Source: Candidatus Cloacimonadota bacterium (GTDB lineage: Bacteria > Cloacimonadota > Cloacimonadia > Cloacimonadales > Cloacimonadaceae). From it: a stretch of DNA of 62,842 nt. Each line of letters begins with the position of its first letter. The stretch's first letter is position 1. The position numbers and the translations under genes are program-made. This document shows positions 27,161 to 35,544 of the stretch, in pieces. The stretch covers positions 1-62,842 of the forward strand of contig JAAYEF010000007.1 of NCBI GenBank assembly GCA_012728875.1. Direction: 5' to 3'. The notes under the pieces are model-generated. The model made no database searches. It saw only the letters and a list, made by a program, of their open reading frames with translations, and was not told the origin of the DNA.

Positions 27161-28260
27161 TTTTTCTTTGAGTTTTCCTTCTTTTGGTTGCTCGGAACAA
27201 AGATGGGGATTTGGTCCAGTTTGCGACCAAATATGATGAAAAAAGTAGCCAGCATCAGGGTTGCCACCAAGAGCAAAACTTCGCTTCCGGTCATGAAAAC
27301 AATGATGGTGGTAAGCACGATCAGGATGTTGATGGCGTAAATGATCAAAGCCGTGACTTTTATGGAGCCCAGGGCTGTGTTGATGCGGTGGGTGGAGTGG
27401 TCTTTCCCTCCCTGCATCACATGCCTGCCGTCGCGTTTGCGGGTGTAGCTCACCAAAGAAATATCAAAGATGGCATAGCTGAGCAGCAGCACCGGCAAAA
27501 GATAAAAGAGGTTGTTTTCCTGTGTCATCACGGCATATCGCGCCATCAGGATGCCCATCGAGGAAAGAAAATAGCCGATGAACATCGAGCCGGCGTCGCC
27601 CAAGAATATCTTCGCGGGATTGAAATTGAAGGGCAAAAAGCCAAACGCACTTCCGGCAAAACTGAGGGAAATGAGCCCGATGAACGCCATCTCCAAGCCG
27701 TTGCTGTTGTTTGTGTTTGCCATGCTGAAGGCAAAAAATCCCAAGCCCAAAATTCCAGCCATTCCGCTGAGGATGCCATCCATGTTGTCCAAAAAGTTCA
27801 AAGCGTTCATCAGCCCCACCATCCAAAGCACCATGGCCGGCAAAGAGATATAGACCGAGCCGAACATCTGATTCAACTCAGACAATTGAAAATTGCTGAG
27901 GATGAAGCTGAGGCTCACAGCCAATTGACCCAGAAGCTTGATGATGGGGTTCATGCCCATGCGGTCGTCGATGAGCCCGATCAGCATGATCAAAAACGAG
28001 CCTCCGAGGTAGCCCAGCATGGCGGTATCGAAACTGCGGCTGGCGGAAAGGCTCACATCATATATGCAAAGCAGAAAAAAACCGATGAAAACGCTGAGTC
28101 CACCCATGTAGGGAACGCTGGTCAGGTGCATTTTGCGTGCTTCGGGTTTATCCACGAAGTTCAGCGCCCTGGCAAGCTTGATTATAAACGGCGTCAAACC
28201 GTAAACGAGCAACCAGGACATAATGAATACGCTCACGTATTCCCATGTCCTATTTTCCAT
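27157..28260 (-). CDS. WecA/TagO/MraY-family polyprenyl-phosphate sugar-1-phosphate transferase
   Basis: A 367-residue integral membrane enzyme of the family that transfers a UDP-activated amino-sugar phosphate to undecaprenyl phosphate, the first step of O-antigen or other glycan synthesis. Key motifs are GLIDDRMG near 115-122, NALNFLDNMDG near 171-181 (catalytic Asp cluster), FLGDAGSMFIG near 217-227 and a C-terminal KRDGRH. About ten helices are predicted. It resembles WecA/TagO more than MraY. It has its own candidate promoter 80 bases upstream (28340-28369) and leads the group down to mfd. Confidence 0.87.
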   Translation of the reverse strand: MENRTWEYVSVFIMSWLLVYGLTPFIIKLARALNFVDKPEARKMHLTSVPYMGGLSVFIGFFLLCIYDVSLSASRSFDTAMLGYLGGSFLIMLIGLIDDRMGMNPIIKLLGQLAVSLSFILSNFQLSELNQMFGSVYISLPAMVLWMVGLMNALNFLDNMDGILSGMAGILGLGFFAFSMANTNNSNGLEMAFIGLISLSFAGSAFGFLPFNFNPAKIFLGDAGSMFIGYFLSSMGILMARYAVMTQENNLFYLLPVLLLSYAIFDISLVSYTRKRDGRHVMQGGKDHSTHRINTALGSIKVTALIIYAINILIVLTTIIVFMTGSEVLLLVATLMLATFFIIFGRKLDQIPIFVPSNQKKENSKKK

Positions 28261-28339
28261 GATAACACTCCACTATAAAAACTTTCGCAGGCTCCACATC
28301 CTGTGATGATGTTTCAGGTTCATCCTGCGCCTGATGTGT

Positions 28340-28369
28340 CCCAAATGCCGCCAAAGCAGTTTTTGTCAA
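28340..28369 (-). promoter_or_regulatory. Putative internal promoter before the WecA-like gene
   Basis: On the minus strand TTGACA (28364-28369) is followed after 18 bases by TTTGGG (28340-28345), about 80 bases before the start codon. It sits in the only sizeable gap (120 bases) of the run from gcvPA to mfd. Confidence 0.4.
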
Positions 28370-28380
28370 CACTTGTAAGC

Positions 28381-29154
28381 TCAATTTGACAAACCCCGCT
28401 GGGAAGAACGGACAAAATCCACAAAAATCTGCTGTTCAGGCGTGAGGGGATGCCACTTTGAAGCGGTTTCCAAAGCCTGGGAAACATTCAGCCCCTGCCG
28501 ATAGAAGAGCCGGTAGATGCGTTTGATGGCTTCCACGGTTTCGCTGTCAAAACCCTTGCGCATCAAGCCGACGCTGTTCAAACCCACTGTCTTGTAGGGA
28601 TTTCCCATTCCACGGGTGTAGGGTGCAATATCCTTTTTCACTGCGGAAGCTCCGCCCACAAAGGCATGCACGCCCACATGCACAAACTGGTGAATAGCGG
28701 TCATGCCGCCGATATTGACCTCATCGCCGATAACCAAATGTCCTGCCATCTGCACCGAATTTGCCACTATGCAGCCTGAGCCGACAACGCAGTCATGACC
28801 CACATGCACATAGTTCATGAAGAGGTTGCGGTCGCCCAAAACGGTTTGACCCCCTTCGCTGCTGGATCGTGCAATGGTGACGAATTCTCTGAAGGTGTTG
28901 CCACTGCCAATGCGCAAACCGGTTTTTCCACCCTGATATTTGAGGTCTTGGGATTCGCTGCCGATCACACAGAAAGGGAAAAAGCGGTTGTTGTCGCCAA
29001 TTTGGGTGCAGCCATCGATGATTACGTTTGACCCCAAACTGTTTCCCTTTCCCAAAACCACATCGGCTCCGATCTGGCAGAAGGGTCCAATCTGACAGCC
29101 TTCTCCGATCACGGCCTCAGGGCTCACAATTGCGCTTGGATGGATGCTGGTCAC
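28381..29154 (-). CDS. LpxA, UDP-N-acetylglucosamine acyltransferase
   Basis: A 257-residue cytoplasmic enzyme for the first step of lipid A synthesis, adding a 3-hydroxyacyl chain to UDP-GlcNAc. The N-terminal two thirds are left-handed beta-helix hexapeptide repeats (IHPSAIVSPEAVIGEGCQIG and on). VGHDCVVG (about residues 117-124) carries the catalytic-type His, and the C-terminal helical part contains IYRLFYRQGL. Length is normal. It overlaps lpxC-fabZ by four bases. No lpxB, lpxH or lpxK is present in this window. Confidence 0.93.
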   Translation of the reverse strand: MTSIHPSAIVSPEAVIGEGCQIGPFCQIGADVVLGKGNSLGSNVIIDGCTQIGDNNRFFPFCVIGSESQDLKYQGGKTGLRIGSGNTFREFVTIARSSSEGGQTVLGDRNLFMNYVHVGHDCVVGSGCIVANSVQMAGHLVIGDEVNIGGMTAIHQFVHVGVHAFVGGASAVKKDIAPYTRGMGNPYKTVGLNSVGLMRKGFDSETVEAIKRIYRLFYRQGLNVSQALETASKWHPLTPEQQIFVDFVRSSQRGLSN

Positions 29155-30548
29155 TGCTCTTTTTTCTGCAAAATGGCCATGAAGTCTCCTTCCGCCACTT
29201 TGTCGTTTCCAACGTAGGCTTCGCCGTGCATTTTGGCAAGGCTGCGCTTCAGCGAAACCACCTTCATCTCATAGCGCAGGGTGTCTCCAGGCAACACCGG
29301 CTTGCGGAATTTCACGTTGTCGATGGAGGCAAAATATGCCACCCATTCAGCGGGATCCTCCATCTGACGCAGCAGGATGATGCCTCCAGCCTGAGCCATC
29401 CCTTCCACAATCAAAACACCCGGCATGATGGGATGCCCGGGAAAATGTCCCTGGAAAAACTGCTCGTTGATGGTCACATTTTTGATGCCGACAATGGATT
29501 TCCCGGGATCGAACTCGATGATCTTATCCACCAGCAAGAATGGATAGCGATGCGGAATGATGCGCATGATGGCGTTCACATCAAAGACCGCATCTTGTTG
29601 CGCATCGCTCATATATTTCTTTTTCAGTTCCTGAGTCACCTGGATGCTGCGCAGTTTTTTCACCAGCTCCACGTTCGTTTTGTGTCCGCTGCGCGCAGCC
29701 AGAATGTGACCCTTGATGGGAACACCCAAAAGAGCAATATCGCCAAGCAGATCCACCACCTTGTGGCGCACATATTCGTTGTGATAGCGCAAGGGATGGC
29801 TGTTCAAAATACCCTGCTGGGAAACGGTGATGGGCTCGTCATATTCAAAAACTTCGCGCAGGTTTTCCAGCTCTTCCTCAGCCATTTCCGGCTCTCCGAT
29901 CACCAGCGCATTTTCCAAGGATCCGCCCTTGATCAAACCCCGCCGCCTAAGTTCAAGTATCTCATTGATAAAACAGAAGGTTCTGGCTCCGGCGAACTCT
30001 TTTTCAAAATCCCTGATGCCGGGCAAAAAGGTGTATTGAGTGCCCAGATAGGGATGCTGATAGTCCACCATAAAGCTGATTTTCAGCTCGTTTGAGGGCA
30101 CGATCACCACATCCACATTCTCCTCAGGGTTTGAAAAACTGATGGCTTCATCAAATTCGAAATATTCGCGCTTTGCCTTTTGTTCCTGAAGGCCTGCTTC
30201 TTTCAGCAACTCCAGATATGGCAATGCGGAACCGTCTCCAACGGGCACTTCCCCGCCGTCGATTTCGATGCGGATATTGTCGATTCCCAAACCCACGATG
30301 GCAGCCAGAACATGTTCGATGGTGCCAACCGTGGAACCATTCAGCCCAATCGTGGTCCCGCGGGAAATATCCACAACGTTTTCGATGACAGCAGGAATCT
30401 CTTGAGCTTCGGGCAGATCAGTGCGGATAAAGACGATGCCCTCATCCTCGGAAGCCGGTTTAAAATAAACTGTGGCAGCTTCTCCTGAGTGCAAACCGAT
30501 GCCGGTGAAGCTCACTGGTTTTTGTATGGTGTATTTGTTATCAGTCAT
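29151..30548 (-). CDS. Bifunctional LpxC-FabZ fusion
   Basis: A 465-residue two-domain enzyme. Residues 1 to about 310 are LpxC, the zinc deacetylase and committed step of lipid A synthesis: His79 (IEHVLAA), His262 and Asp266 ([10 protein letters not shown]) as zinc ligands and His289 (SGHKTN) as catalytic base. Residues from about 320 are FabZ, the 3-hydroxyacyl-ACP dehydratase: His333 ([10 protein letters not shown]) and Glu382 ([11 protein letters not shown]). The same fusion is known in Bacteroidota and relatives. It ties the hydroxyacyl-ACP branch point of fatty acid and lipid A synthesis into one chain. It overlaps both lpxD and lpxA by four bases. Confidence 0.94.
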   Translation of the reverse strand: MTDNKYTIQKPVSFTGIGLHSGEAATVYFKPASEDEGIVFIRTDLPEAQEIPAVIENVVDISRGTTIGLNGSTVGTIEHVLAAIVGLGIDNIRIEIDGGEVPVGDGSALPYLELLKEAGLQEQKAKREYFEFDEAISFSNPEENVDVVIVPSNELKISFMVDYQHPYLGTQYTFLPGIRDFEKEFAGARTFCFINEILELRRRGLIKGGSLENALVIGEPEMAEEELENLREVFEYDEPITVSQQGILNSHPLRYHNEYVRHKVVDLLGDIALLGVPIKGHILAARSGHKTNVELVKKLRSIQVTQELKKKYMSDAQQDAVFDVNAIMRIIPHRYPFLLVDKIIEFDPGKSIVGIKNVTINEQFFQGHFPGHPIMPGVLIVEGMAQAGGIILLRQMEDPAEWVAYFASIDNVKFRKPVLPGDTLRYEMKVVSLKRSLAKMHGEAYVGNDKVAEGDFMAILQKKEQ

Positions 30549-31588
30549 GGCTTAGTATCCTTTATTTTCATCAGCCAGCGCAGCTGACTATAGATCTCGG
30601 GAAGTTTTCTTTGCAAAACCGTGATCTGTTTTTGGGTTTTGGCTTCGATAGCCGGGGTGCCCCAATAGAGTCCATCTGCGGGCAGGTCGCGCGTGACTCC
30701 GGCTTGAGCGCCAACCACGGCGCGGTCCCCAATGGTCAAATGTCCCGCAACTCCCACCTGGCCAGCCAGATACACATAATCTCCCACCACGGTGCTGCCT
30801 GCCAAACCAACCTGCGCGCAGAGGATGCTGTGCCTGCCGATGCGGCAGTTGTGGCCGATCTGCACCAGGTTGTCGATCTTACAGCCGTCGCCAATGGAGG
30901 TGGAACCAAAGGTCGCGCGGTCGATGCAGCTGTTGGCTCCGATTTCCACATCGTTTCCAACAATTACGTTCCCCACCTGCGGCACCTTCATCTGAATTCC
31001 ATCCTCAAAGCGGAAGCCGAATCCATCCGCTCCGATCACGACACCGCTGTGAACGATGCAGTTTTCCCCGATTTCACAATCCGGGTAAACGCTCACCTTG
31101 GGAAAAAGCAGGCTGCCTTTGCCGATGCGGCTGTTTTGCGCCAGATGGCAGTTGGCGCCGATGACGGCTCCAGCTTCAACGATGCAAGCCGCTTCCACCA
31201 CGCAAAAGGGGCCAAGATGCGCTTCAGGGCTCACCTGAGCTGCAGGATCCACCACTGCATTGGGATGGATGCCCGCAGGCGGCTTGGGGTGCAAATCCTG
31301 CAGCCACCAGCCTGCCAGCTTCAGCATTGCCAAACCCGGCTTGGGATGCAGCAGCAAATCGCGTCCGGGCAAAAGCTCCGCCTTGTCCGGAGGGCAGATC
31401 ATCAGGCCTGCCGCCGAACTTTGCGCCTGTTCCAGCAGCTTTTCCTGTTCAAAAAAGGCAACGCAATCCGGCTGAGCCTGTGCCAGCTCTGCCACGCAGG
31501 AAAACTCCCGCCGCTCATCGCCGCGGAAGTTTCCCCCACAAATTTCCTGGATGCGCTTTCCGCTCAGTGCGGTCCCAAAACGCCTCAT
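30545..31588 (-). CDS. LpxD, UDP-3-O-acylglucosamine N-acyltransferase
   Basis: A 347-residue hexapeptide-repeat acyltransferase for the third step of lipid A synthesis. A short N-terminal uridine-binding domain (to about 100) is followed by the beta-helix from [32 protein letters not shown] (about 188-199) is the characteristic LpxD loop, and IGHNCRIG (about 240-247) has the catalytic-type His. It overlaps the ompH stop region by four bases upstream and lpxC-fabZ downstream, so the four genes are translated as a block. Confidence 0.92.
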   Translation of the reverse strand: MRRFGTALSGKRIQEICGGNFRGDERREFSCVAELAQAQPDCVAFFEQEKLLEQAQSSAAGLMICPPDKAELLPGRDLLLHPKPGLAMLKLAGWWLQDLHPKPPAGIHPNAVVDPAAQVSPEAHLGPFCVVEAACIVEAGAVIGANCHLAQNSRIGKGSLLFPKVSVYPDCEIGENCIVHSGVVIGADGFGFRFEDGIQMKVPQVGNVIVGNDVEIGANSCIDRATFGSTSIGDGCKIDNLVQIGHNCRIGRHSILCAQVGLAGSTVVGDYVYLAGQVGVAGHLTIGDRAVVGAQAGVTRDLPADGLYWGTPAIEAKTQKQITVLQRKLPEIYSQLRWLMKIKDTKP

Positions 31589-32238
31589 GGCTTGAAGTCT
31601 GGGAAAGGGTCGTCCTTAAAACCGCCGTCGCCAAAGGGATCGTCGGTTTTGAATGGGTCGTCGTGTTTGAAGGGATCGTCAAATTCCAGCTCGTTTTTCA
31701 GGAATCCATCATCCGGAGGAGGCAGGGTGTCCTTATTCAGTTCGAGCAAAAGCTGTTCGGTGAGATCCATCGTGGGAAGGGCGTATAGGACCGTTCCCAT
31801 GCTCACATCGAAGATCATGTCATATTTTTCATCTTCCGCAGTTTTCACGATCAGGTTGTGAATCTTCAGCGTAAGAGGTTCAATCAATTCGCGATAACGC
31901 TGTTCAGCGCGGCCGCCTTCACCGAAATATTCTTCCAAAAGGCGTCCCGCCTCGGATTTTTTGGCGTCGATCTTGGCTTGGGCATCCCGCTTTGCAGCTT
32001 CGGTCTTGGTGAGTTTGTCGATCTCGAAATTGCGTTCCATCTGCTTGATCTGGTCGTCCAATTGTTTGATCTGGTTCGTCCAGTTTTGCTTGTCAAGGTT
32101 GAAAAGGCGCGCAATCTCGGCGGCTTCGTTGCTTTCCATCATCAGCCGGTCGGTGTTCACATAGCCCAGCTTGACGTTTGCCGAAAGGCCAACCGCCAGA
32201 ACCAGGATGCCCACCAGAATGGTTAGTGTTTTCTTCAT
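31585..32238 (-). CDS. OmpH/Skp-family periplasmic chaperone with acidic DPF-repeat tail
   Basis: A 217-residue exported protein. The signal peptide ends near residue 20 (VGLSAN). The OmpH fold follows, starting [15 protein letters not shown] and then a long coiled coil (about 40-120), as in the trimeric Skp chaperone that carries outer-membrane proteins. After the fold a tail of about 45 residues holds four Asp-Pro-Phe units ([26 protein letters not shown]), not part of classical Skp. The ATG at 32238 has GGAGAAG upstream. It lies between gcvPB (19-base gap) and lpxD, the usual ompH-lpxD order, though bamA is not upstream. Confidence 0.85.
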   Translation of the reverse strand: MKKTLTILVGILVLAVGLSANVKLGYVNTDRLMMESNEAAEIARLFNLDKQNWTNQIKQLDDQIKQMERNFEIDKLTKTEAAKRDAQAKIDAKKSEAGRLLEEYFGEGGRAEQRYRELIEPLTLKIHNLIVKTAEDEKYDMIFDVSMGTVLYALPTMDLTEQLLLELNKDTLPPPDDGFLKNELEFDDPFKHDDPFKTDDPFGDGGFKDDPFPDFKP

Positions 32239-32257
32239 TTGCTTCTCCAAAAAGCTG

Positions 32258-33724
32258 TTATTTATCTTGGGCTCCCTCAAAGGGATGGGAGACGTCCAAA
32301 AATTTCACGGCACGAACGTCGTCCACCCTGCGCACCGGAGTGGTGAGAGGAGCTTCTTTAAGTAATTCCGGATTCTCGAGGCATTCCTGCGCAATTTCTA
32401 TCATCGCATCGGCGAAAGCTTCGATTGACTGCTTGCTTTCGGTTTCCGTGGGCTCGATCATCATGGCTTCCGGAACGATGAGGGGGAAATAGACCGTTGG
32501 GGCATGGAAACCTTTGTCCAGCAGTCTTTTCGCGATATCCAGGGTGTTCACGCCATATTCTTTTTTCTGCCAAAGGCTGTCTGCCACAAACTCGTGCATG
32601 CAATATTCAAGATGCTGAATGTGGTAGTGATCTTTCAGCAGCGCCATCAGATAGTTGGCATTGATCACGGCGTTTTCTGCAACGCGGCGCACGCCTTCGG
32701 GTCCCAGCATTTTGATGTAGATGTGAGCACGCAGCAAAACGGCAAAGTTTCCATAGAAGCTGTGCACTTTTCCGATGGAAGTATCTGCATGGCTGTAGTC
32801 CAGGAAATAGCGGTCTTCATCTTTTGCCACCATCGGCACAGGCAGGAAGGGCAGCAGTTTTTCCACCACGCCAACGGGACCGGCTCCGGGTCCGCCGCCG
32901 CCATGTGGAGTGGAAAAAGTTTTGTGCAGGTTGAAGTGGATGATGTCGAAGCCAACCTTTCCGGGCTGAACGATGCCCATGATGGCGTTCAGGTTTGCGC
33001 CGTCCATATAGATGAGACCGTCCACATCGTGGATGATGCGGGCAATTTCTTCCAATTGGTCTTCAAAAAGGCCCAAAGTGTTGGGATTGGTAAGCATGAA
33101 CCCCGCGGTGTTTTCATCCACAATACTGCGCAGGTGTTCAATGTCGCAGCGCCCGCGCTCATCCGAACGCAGTTCCACCACATCATAACCCACCAGCGCG
33201 CAGGTGGCGGGGTTAGTTCCGTGTGCGCTGTCTGGCACAACGATCTTGGTCTTATGCAGGTTGCCTTTGGCTTTGTGGTAGGCGTCGATGATTTTGATGC
33301 CGGTGAATTCACCCTGCGCCCCGGCAACGGGCTGCAGCGTCACCTGAGCCATGCCGGAAATTTCCGCCAGATCTTTTTGCAATTCATACAAGACTTCCAG
33401 GGAACCCTGCAGGGTCAGCTCATGCTGATAGGGATGAAGCTGGCTGAAGCAGGATTTTGCCGCCAGTTTTTCGTGGATTTTGGGGTTGTATTTCATCGTG
33501 CAGCTTCCCAGCGGGTAAAGCCCTTTTTCGATGAAATGGTTTTTGCGGGAAAGCCCGATATAGTGGCGCATGGCGTCCAGTTCGCTCACCTCGGGCAAGC
33601 GCGCCGGTTCGTTGCGCAAAAATTCGGATGGAATGATGTCTTTCAGCTGGGTATCCAATTCCCGCGGGGGCAGGGTCACACCCTTGCGTCCGGGGATGCT
33701 GTGTTCAAAAATTGTCTTACTCAT
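32258..33724 (-). CDS. GcvPB, glycine dehydrogenase (decarboxylating) subunit 2
   Basis: A 488-residue PLP-dependent half of the split P protein of the glycine cleavage system. The PLP lysine is Lys268 in FNLHKTFSTPHGGGGPG (about 264-280). SAHGTNPATC (about 166-175) is the conserved substrate and cofactor loop. With GcvPA it decarboxylates glycine and passes the aminomethyl group to the lipoyl of GcvH; GcvT and GcvH are not encoded here. The start overlaps gcvPA by eight bases. It is followed after 19 bases by ompH, which joins amino acid metabolism to an envelope operon. Confidence 0.95.
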   Translation of the reverse strand: MSKTIFEHSIPGRKGVTLPPRELDTQLKDIIPSEFLRNEPARLPEVSELDAMRHYIGLSRKNHFIEKGLYPLGSCTMKYNPKIHEKLAAKSCFSQLHPYQHELTLQGSLEVLYELQKDLAEISGMAQVTLQPVAGAQGEFTGIKIIDAYHKAKGNLHKTKIVVPDSAHGTNPATCALVGYDVVELRSDERGRCDIEHLRSIVDENTAGFMLTNPNTLGLFEDQLEEIARIIHDVDGLIYMDGANLNAIMGIVQPGKVGFDIIHFNLHKTFSTPHGGGGPGAGPVGVVEKLLPFLPVPMVAKDEDRYFLDYSHADTSIGKVHSFYGNFAVLLRAHIYIKMLGPEGVRRVAENAVINANYLMALLKDHYHIQHLEYCMHEFVADSLWQKKEYGVNTLDIAKRLLDKGFHAPTVYFPLIVPEAMMIEPTETESKQSIEAFADAMIEIAQECLENPELLKEAPLTTPVRRVDDVRAVKFLDVSHPFEGAQDK

Positions 33725-35066
33725 AATTCATCTCCGCCAAAGCTTCCACATATTCATCGATCTGGCTCAAAGCCTTCTTTTCCGTGACCGCAATCAAAAG
33801 CCAGCGCTCATCCATTCCAAAGCGAGCCAAATCCACTCCGGCGTAGATGCCTTGATTCAGCATGTCTTCAACCACACGGGCGGCGGGAACGGGACATTGC
33901 AACACAAATTCCTTGAAGAAAGGCACGCCGGCAAAGGGCAGGGAGAAGCCCTTGATGGCTGCCAGCTTGTTTGCCAGATGGTGAGCCTTTTGAGCGCTCT
34001 GGGTGGCAACCTCGATCAAACCTTCACGTCCCAGCAGGCTCATGTAAACCGTTGCTGCCAGGGTGCATAGCGACTGGTTCGAGCAGATATTCGAAGTGGC
34101 TTTTTCGCGGCGGATATGCTGTTCACGGGCTTGAAGTGTGAGCGCATAGGCGCGTTTTCCCTCGATATCCACGGTTCCGCCAACGATCCTGCCGGGCATG
34201 GATCTGGCCATTTCCAAGCGCGTGGCAAAAAAGCCAAAGAGCGGCCCACCCATATACATTCCATTTCCAAGGGCCTGGCCTTCGCCAACGGCGATGTCGG
34301 CATTATAGCTGGAAGGCGGAGCCAAAACTGCCAGGGAAATGGGGTCAACCGCGCTGACCAGCAAAGCTTTGGGGTTTTTGTGCACGGCTTTTTCCAGTTC
34401 CTGCATCGGCTCGATGTTGCCAAAAAAGTTCGGGGTTTGGATCACAACGCTGCCAACGGTATCGTCCACCATTTCCGCCAGAGCCTCTGCGTCGGTCTGC
34501 CCGTTCTTGCTTGGGCAAATTTCCAGTTCGATGCCAATCCCTTCCGTGTAGGCTTTGATCACTTTCAGATATTCGGGATGCAGCGCTCCGGAAAGCACGG
34601 CCTTTTTCAGCTTGTTTTTGCGCACTGCCATCAAAATTGCCTCGGCAGCGGCGGAAGCGGCGTCATACATGGAGGCGTTTGCAATGCTCATGCCTGTCAG
34701 TTCGCAGATCATGGTTTGATATTCATAGATGAATTGCAGCGTGCCCTGGCTCACTTCGGCCTGATAGGGCGTGTAGGCTGTGGAAAACTCGGGACGGGAG
34801 ACGATTGTGTCCACCGCTGCGGGGATGTGGTGATCATAGACCCCCGCTCCCAAAAATGAATTGGCATCTTCAACGCAAACGTTCCCACAGCCGCGTTCGT
34901 TGATGCGCCGGGTGATTTCAAGCTCGGTGAGAGCCGGCTCAAGCCTGAGAGGCTCGCTCATGCGCAGATGCTTGGGAATGGCGGTGATCAGTTCGTCAAA
35001 ACTGTCCACCCCAATGCGTTTGAGCATCTGGAGCCGCTCTGCATCAGTGTTTGATATATAGGGCAT
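33717..35066 (-). CDS. GcvPA, glycine dehydrogenase (decarboxylating) subunit 1
   Basis: A 449-residue partner of GcvPB in the heterotetrameric P protein found in many anaerobes and Gram-positives. It opens with MPYISNTDAERLQML, typical of the family, and contains GAGVYDHHIPAAVD near residues 72-85 and YTPYQAEVSQGTLQ near 97-110. It is the first gene of the long minus-strand run. A candidate promoter (35108-35139) lies about 42 bases upstream, with GGAGAG near the start codon as ribosome binding site. Confidence 0.95.
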   Translation of the reverse strand: MPYISNTDAERLQMLKRIGVDSFDELITAIPKHLRMSEPLRLEPALTELEITRRINERGCGNVCVEDANSFLGAGVYDHHIPAAVDTIVSRPEFSTAYTPYQAEVSQGTLQFIYEYQTMICELTGMSIANASMYDAASAAAEAILMAVRKNKLKKAVLSGALHPEYLKVIKAYTEGIGIELEICPSKNGQTDAEALAEMVDDTVGSVVIQTPNFFGNIEPMQELEKAVHKNPKALLVSAVDPISLAVLAPPSSYNADIAVGEGQALGNGMYMGGPLFGFFATRLEMARSMPGRIVGGTVDIEGKRAYALTLQAREQHIRREKATSNICSNQSLCTLAATVYMSLLGREGLIEVATQSAQKAHHLANKLAAIKGFSLPFAGVPFFKEFVLQCPVPAARVVEDMLNQGIYAGVDLARFGMDERWLLIAVTEKKALSQIDEYVEALAEMNYE

Positions 35067-35107
35067 TTTCTCTCCATTGCGTGTTGCATACAGATTTTAT
35101 GTTTTCT

Positions 35108-35139
35108 TACAATCATTTTGAGATGGCAGTTTATGTCAA
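35108..35139 (-). promoter_or_regulatory. Putative promoter of the gcvPA-to-lpxA unit
   Basis: Minus-strand TTGACA (35134-35139), a 20-base spacer and ATTGTA (35108-35113) precede gcvPA. A related spacing occurs before the M28 gene. Confidence 0.35.
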
Positions 35140-35298
35140 TCCTTAATATGGACTGGAAGCGGTGTCGATTCCATCAGTTTATTCGACGCAAGGCTTTCGG
35201 CTTCGCAAGCCCAAACATATCATGGACTTAAGCTGTCTTAAAAATCTCAATGTTTGACGTTTTTGAAATCCTTTGCCTCCCCCAAAGAAAAGTTCCAA

Positions 35299-35420
35299 GC
35301 CTCCTCCTTGGTTCCAGCTTGCCAATTACGCGGTTCCCCCTCCCCATCCACCCGCCAAAAAGGCGGGAGGGTCAGCAGGATCCACCAGGCAGAAGATTGG
35401 CAGGGCTCAAGGGAGAGGCA
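35299..35420. repeat. Inverted-repeat intergenic element, copy C
   Basis: The left end is GCCTCCTCCTTGGTTCC and the right end GGGCTCAAGGGAGAGGC. The inside has CCCGCC AAAAA GGCGGG, a perfect small inverted repeat. It matches the other family members in size, ends and G/C-rich core. Confidence 0.55.
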
Positions 35421-35484
35421 TCCCGCTGATGAAAAATGTGGAAAAACAAGCTCCCAACTTTTCTCCAGAAACAGGCGGAGCAAG

Positions 35485-35530
35485 AAAAAAGCCCCGTTTT
35501 GTCCAGAGTTTTTGTCTGGCTCCCGGGGCT
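35485..35530 (-). terminator. Terminator of the secreted-protein operon
   Basis: On the minus strand GCCCCG and CGGGGC form an outer stem around an inner CCAGA/TCTGG hairpin, followed by six T residues. It lies directly downstream of the subtilisin-like gene (stop at 35545). Confidence 0.8.
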
Positions 35531-35544
35531 TGGAAAATGTGGGT

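Larger units (their letters stand above)
35067..35544. other. Intergenic region between gcvPA and the subtilisin-like gene
   Basis: 478 bases with the gcvPA promoter candidate at one end, one inverted-repeat element (35299-35420) in the middle and the terminator of the minus-strand protease operon at the other (35485-35530). No coding region is supported. Confidence 0.55.
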
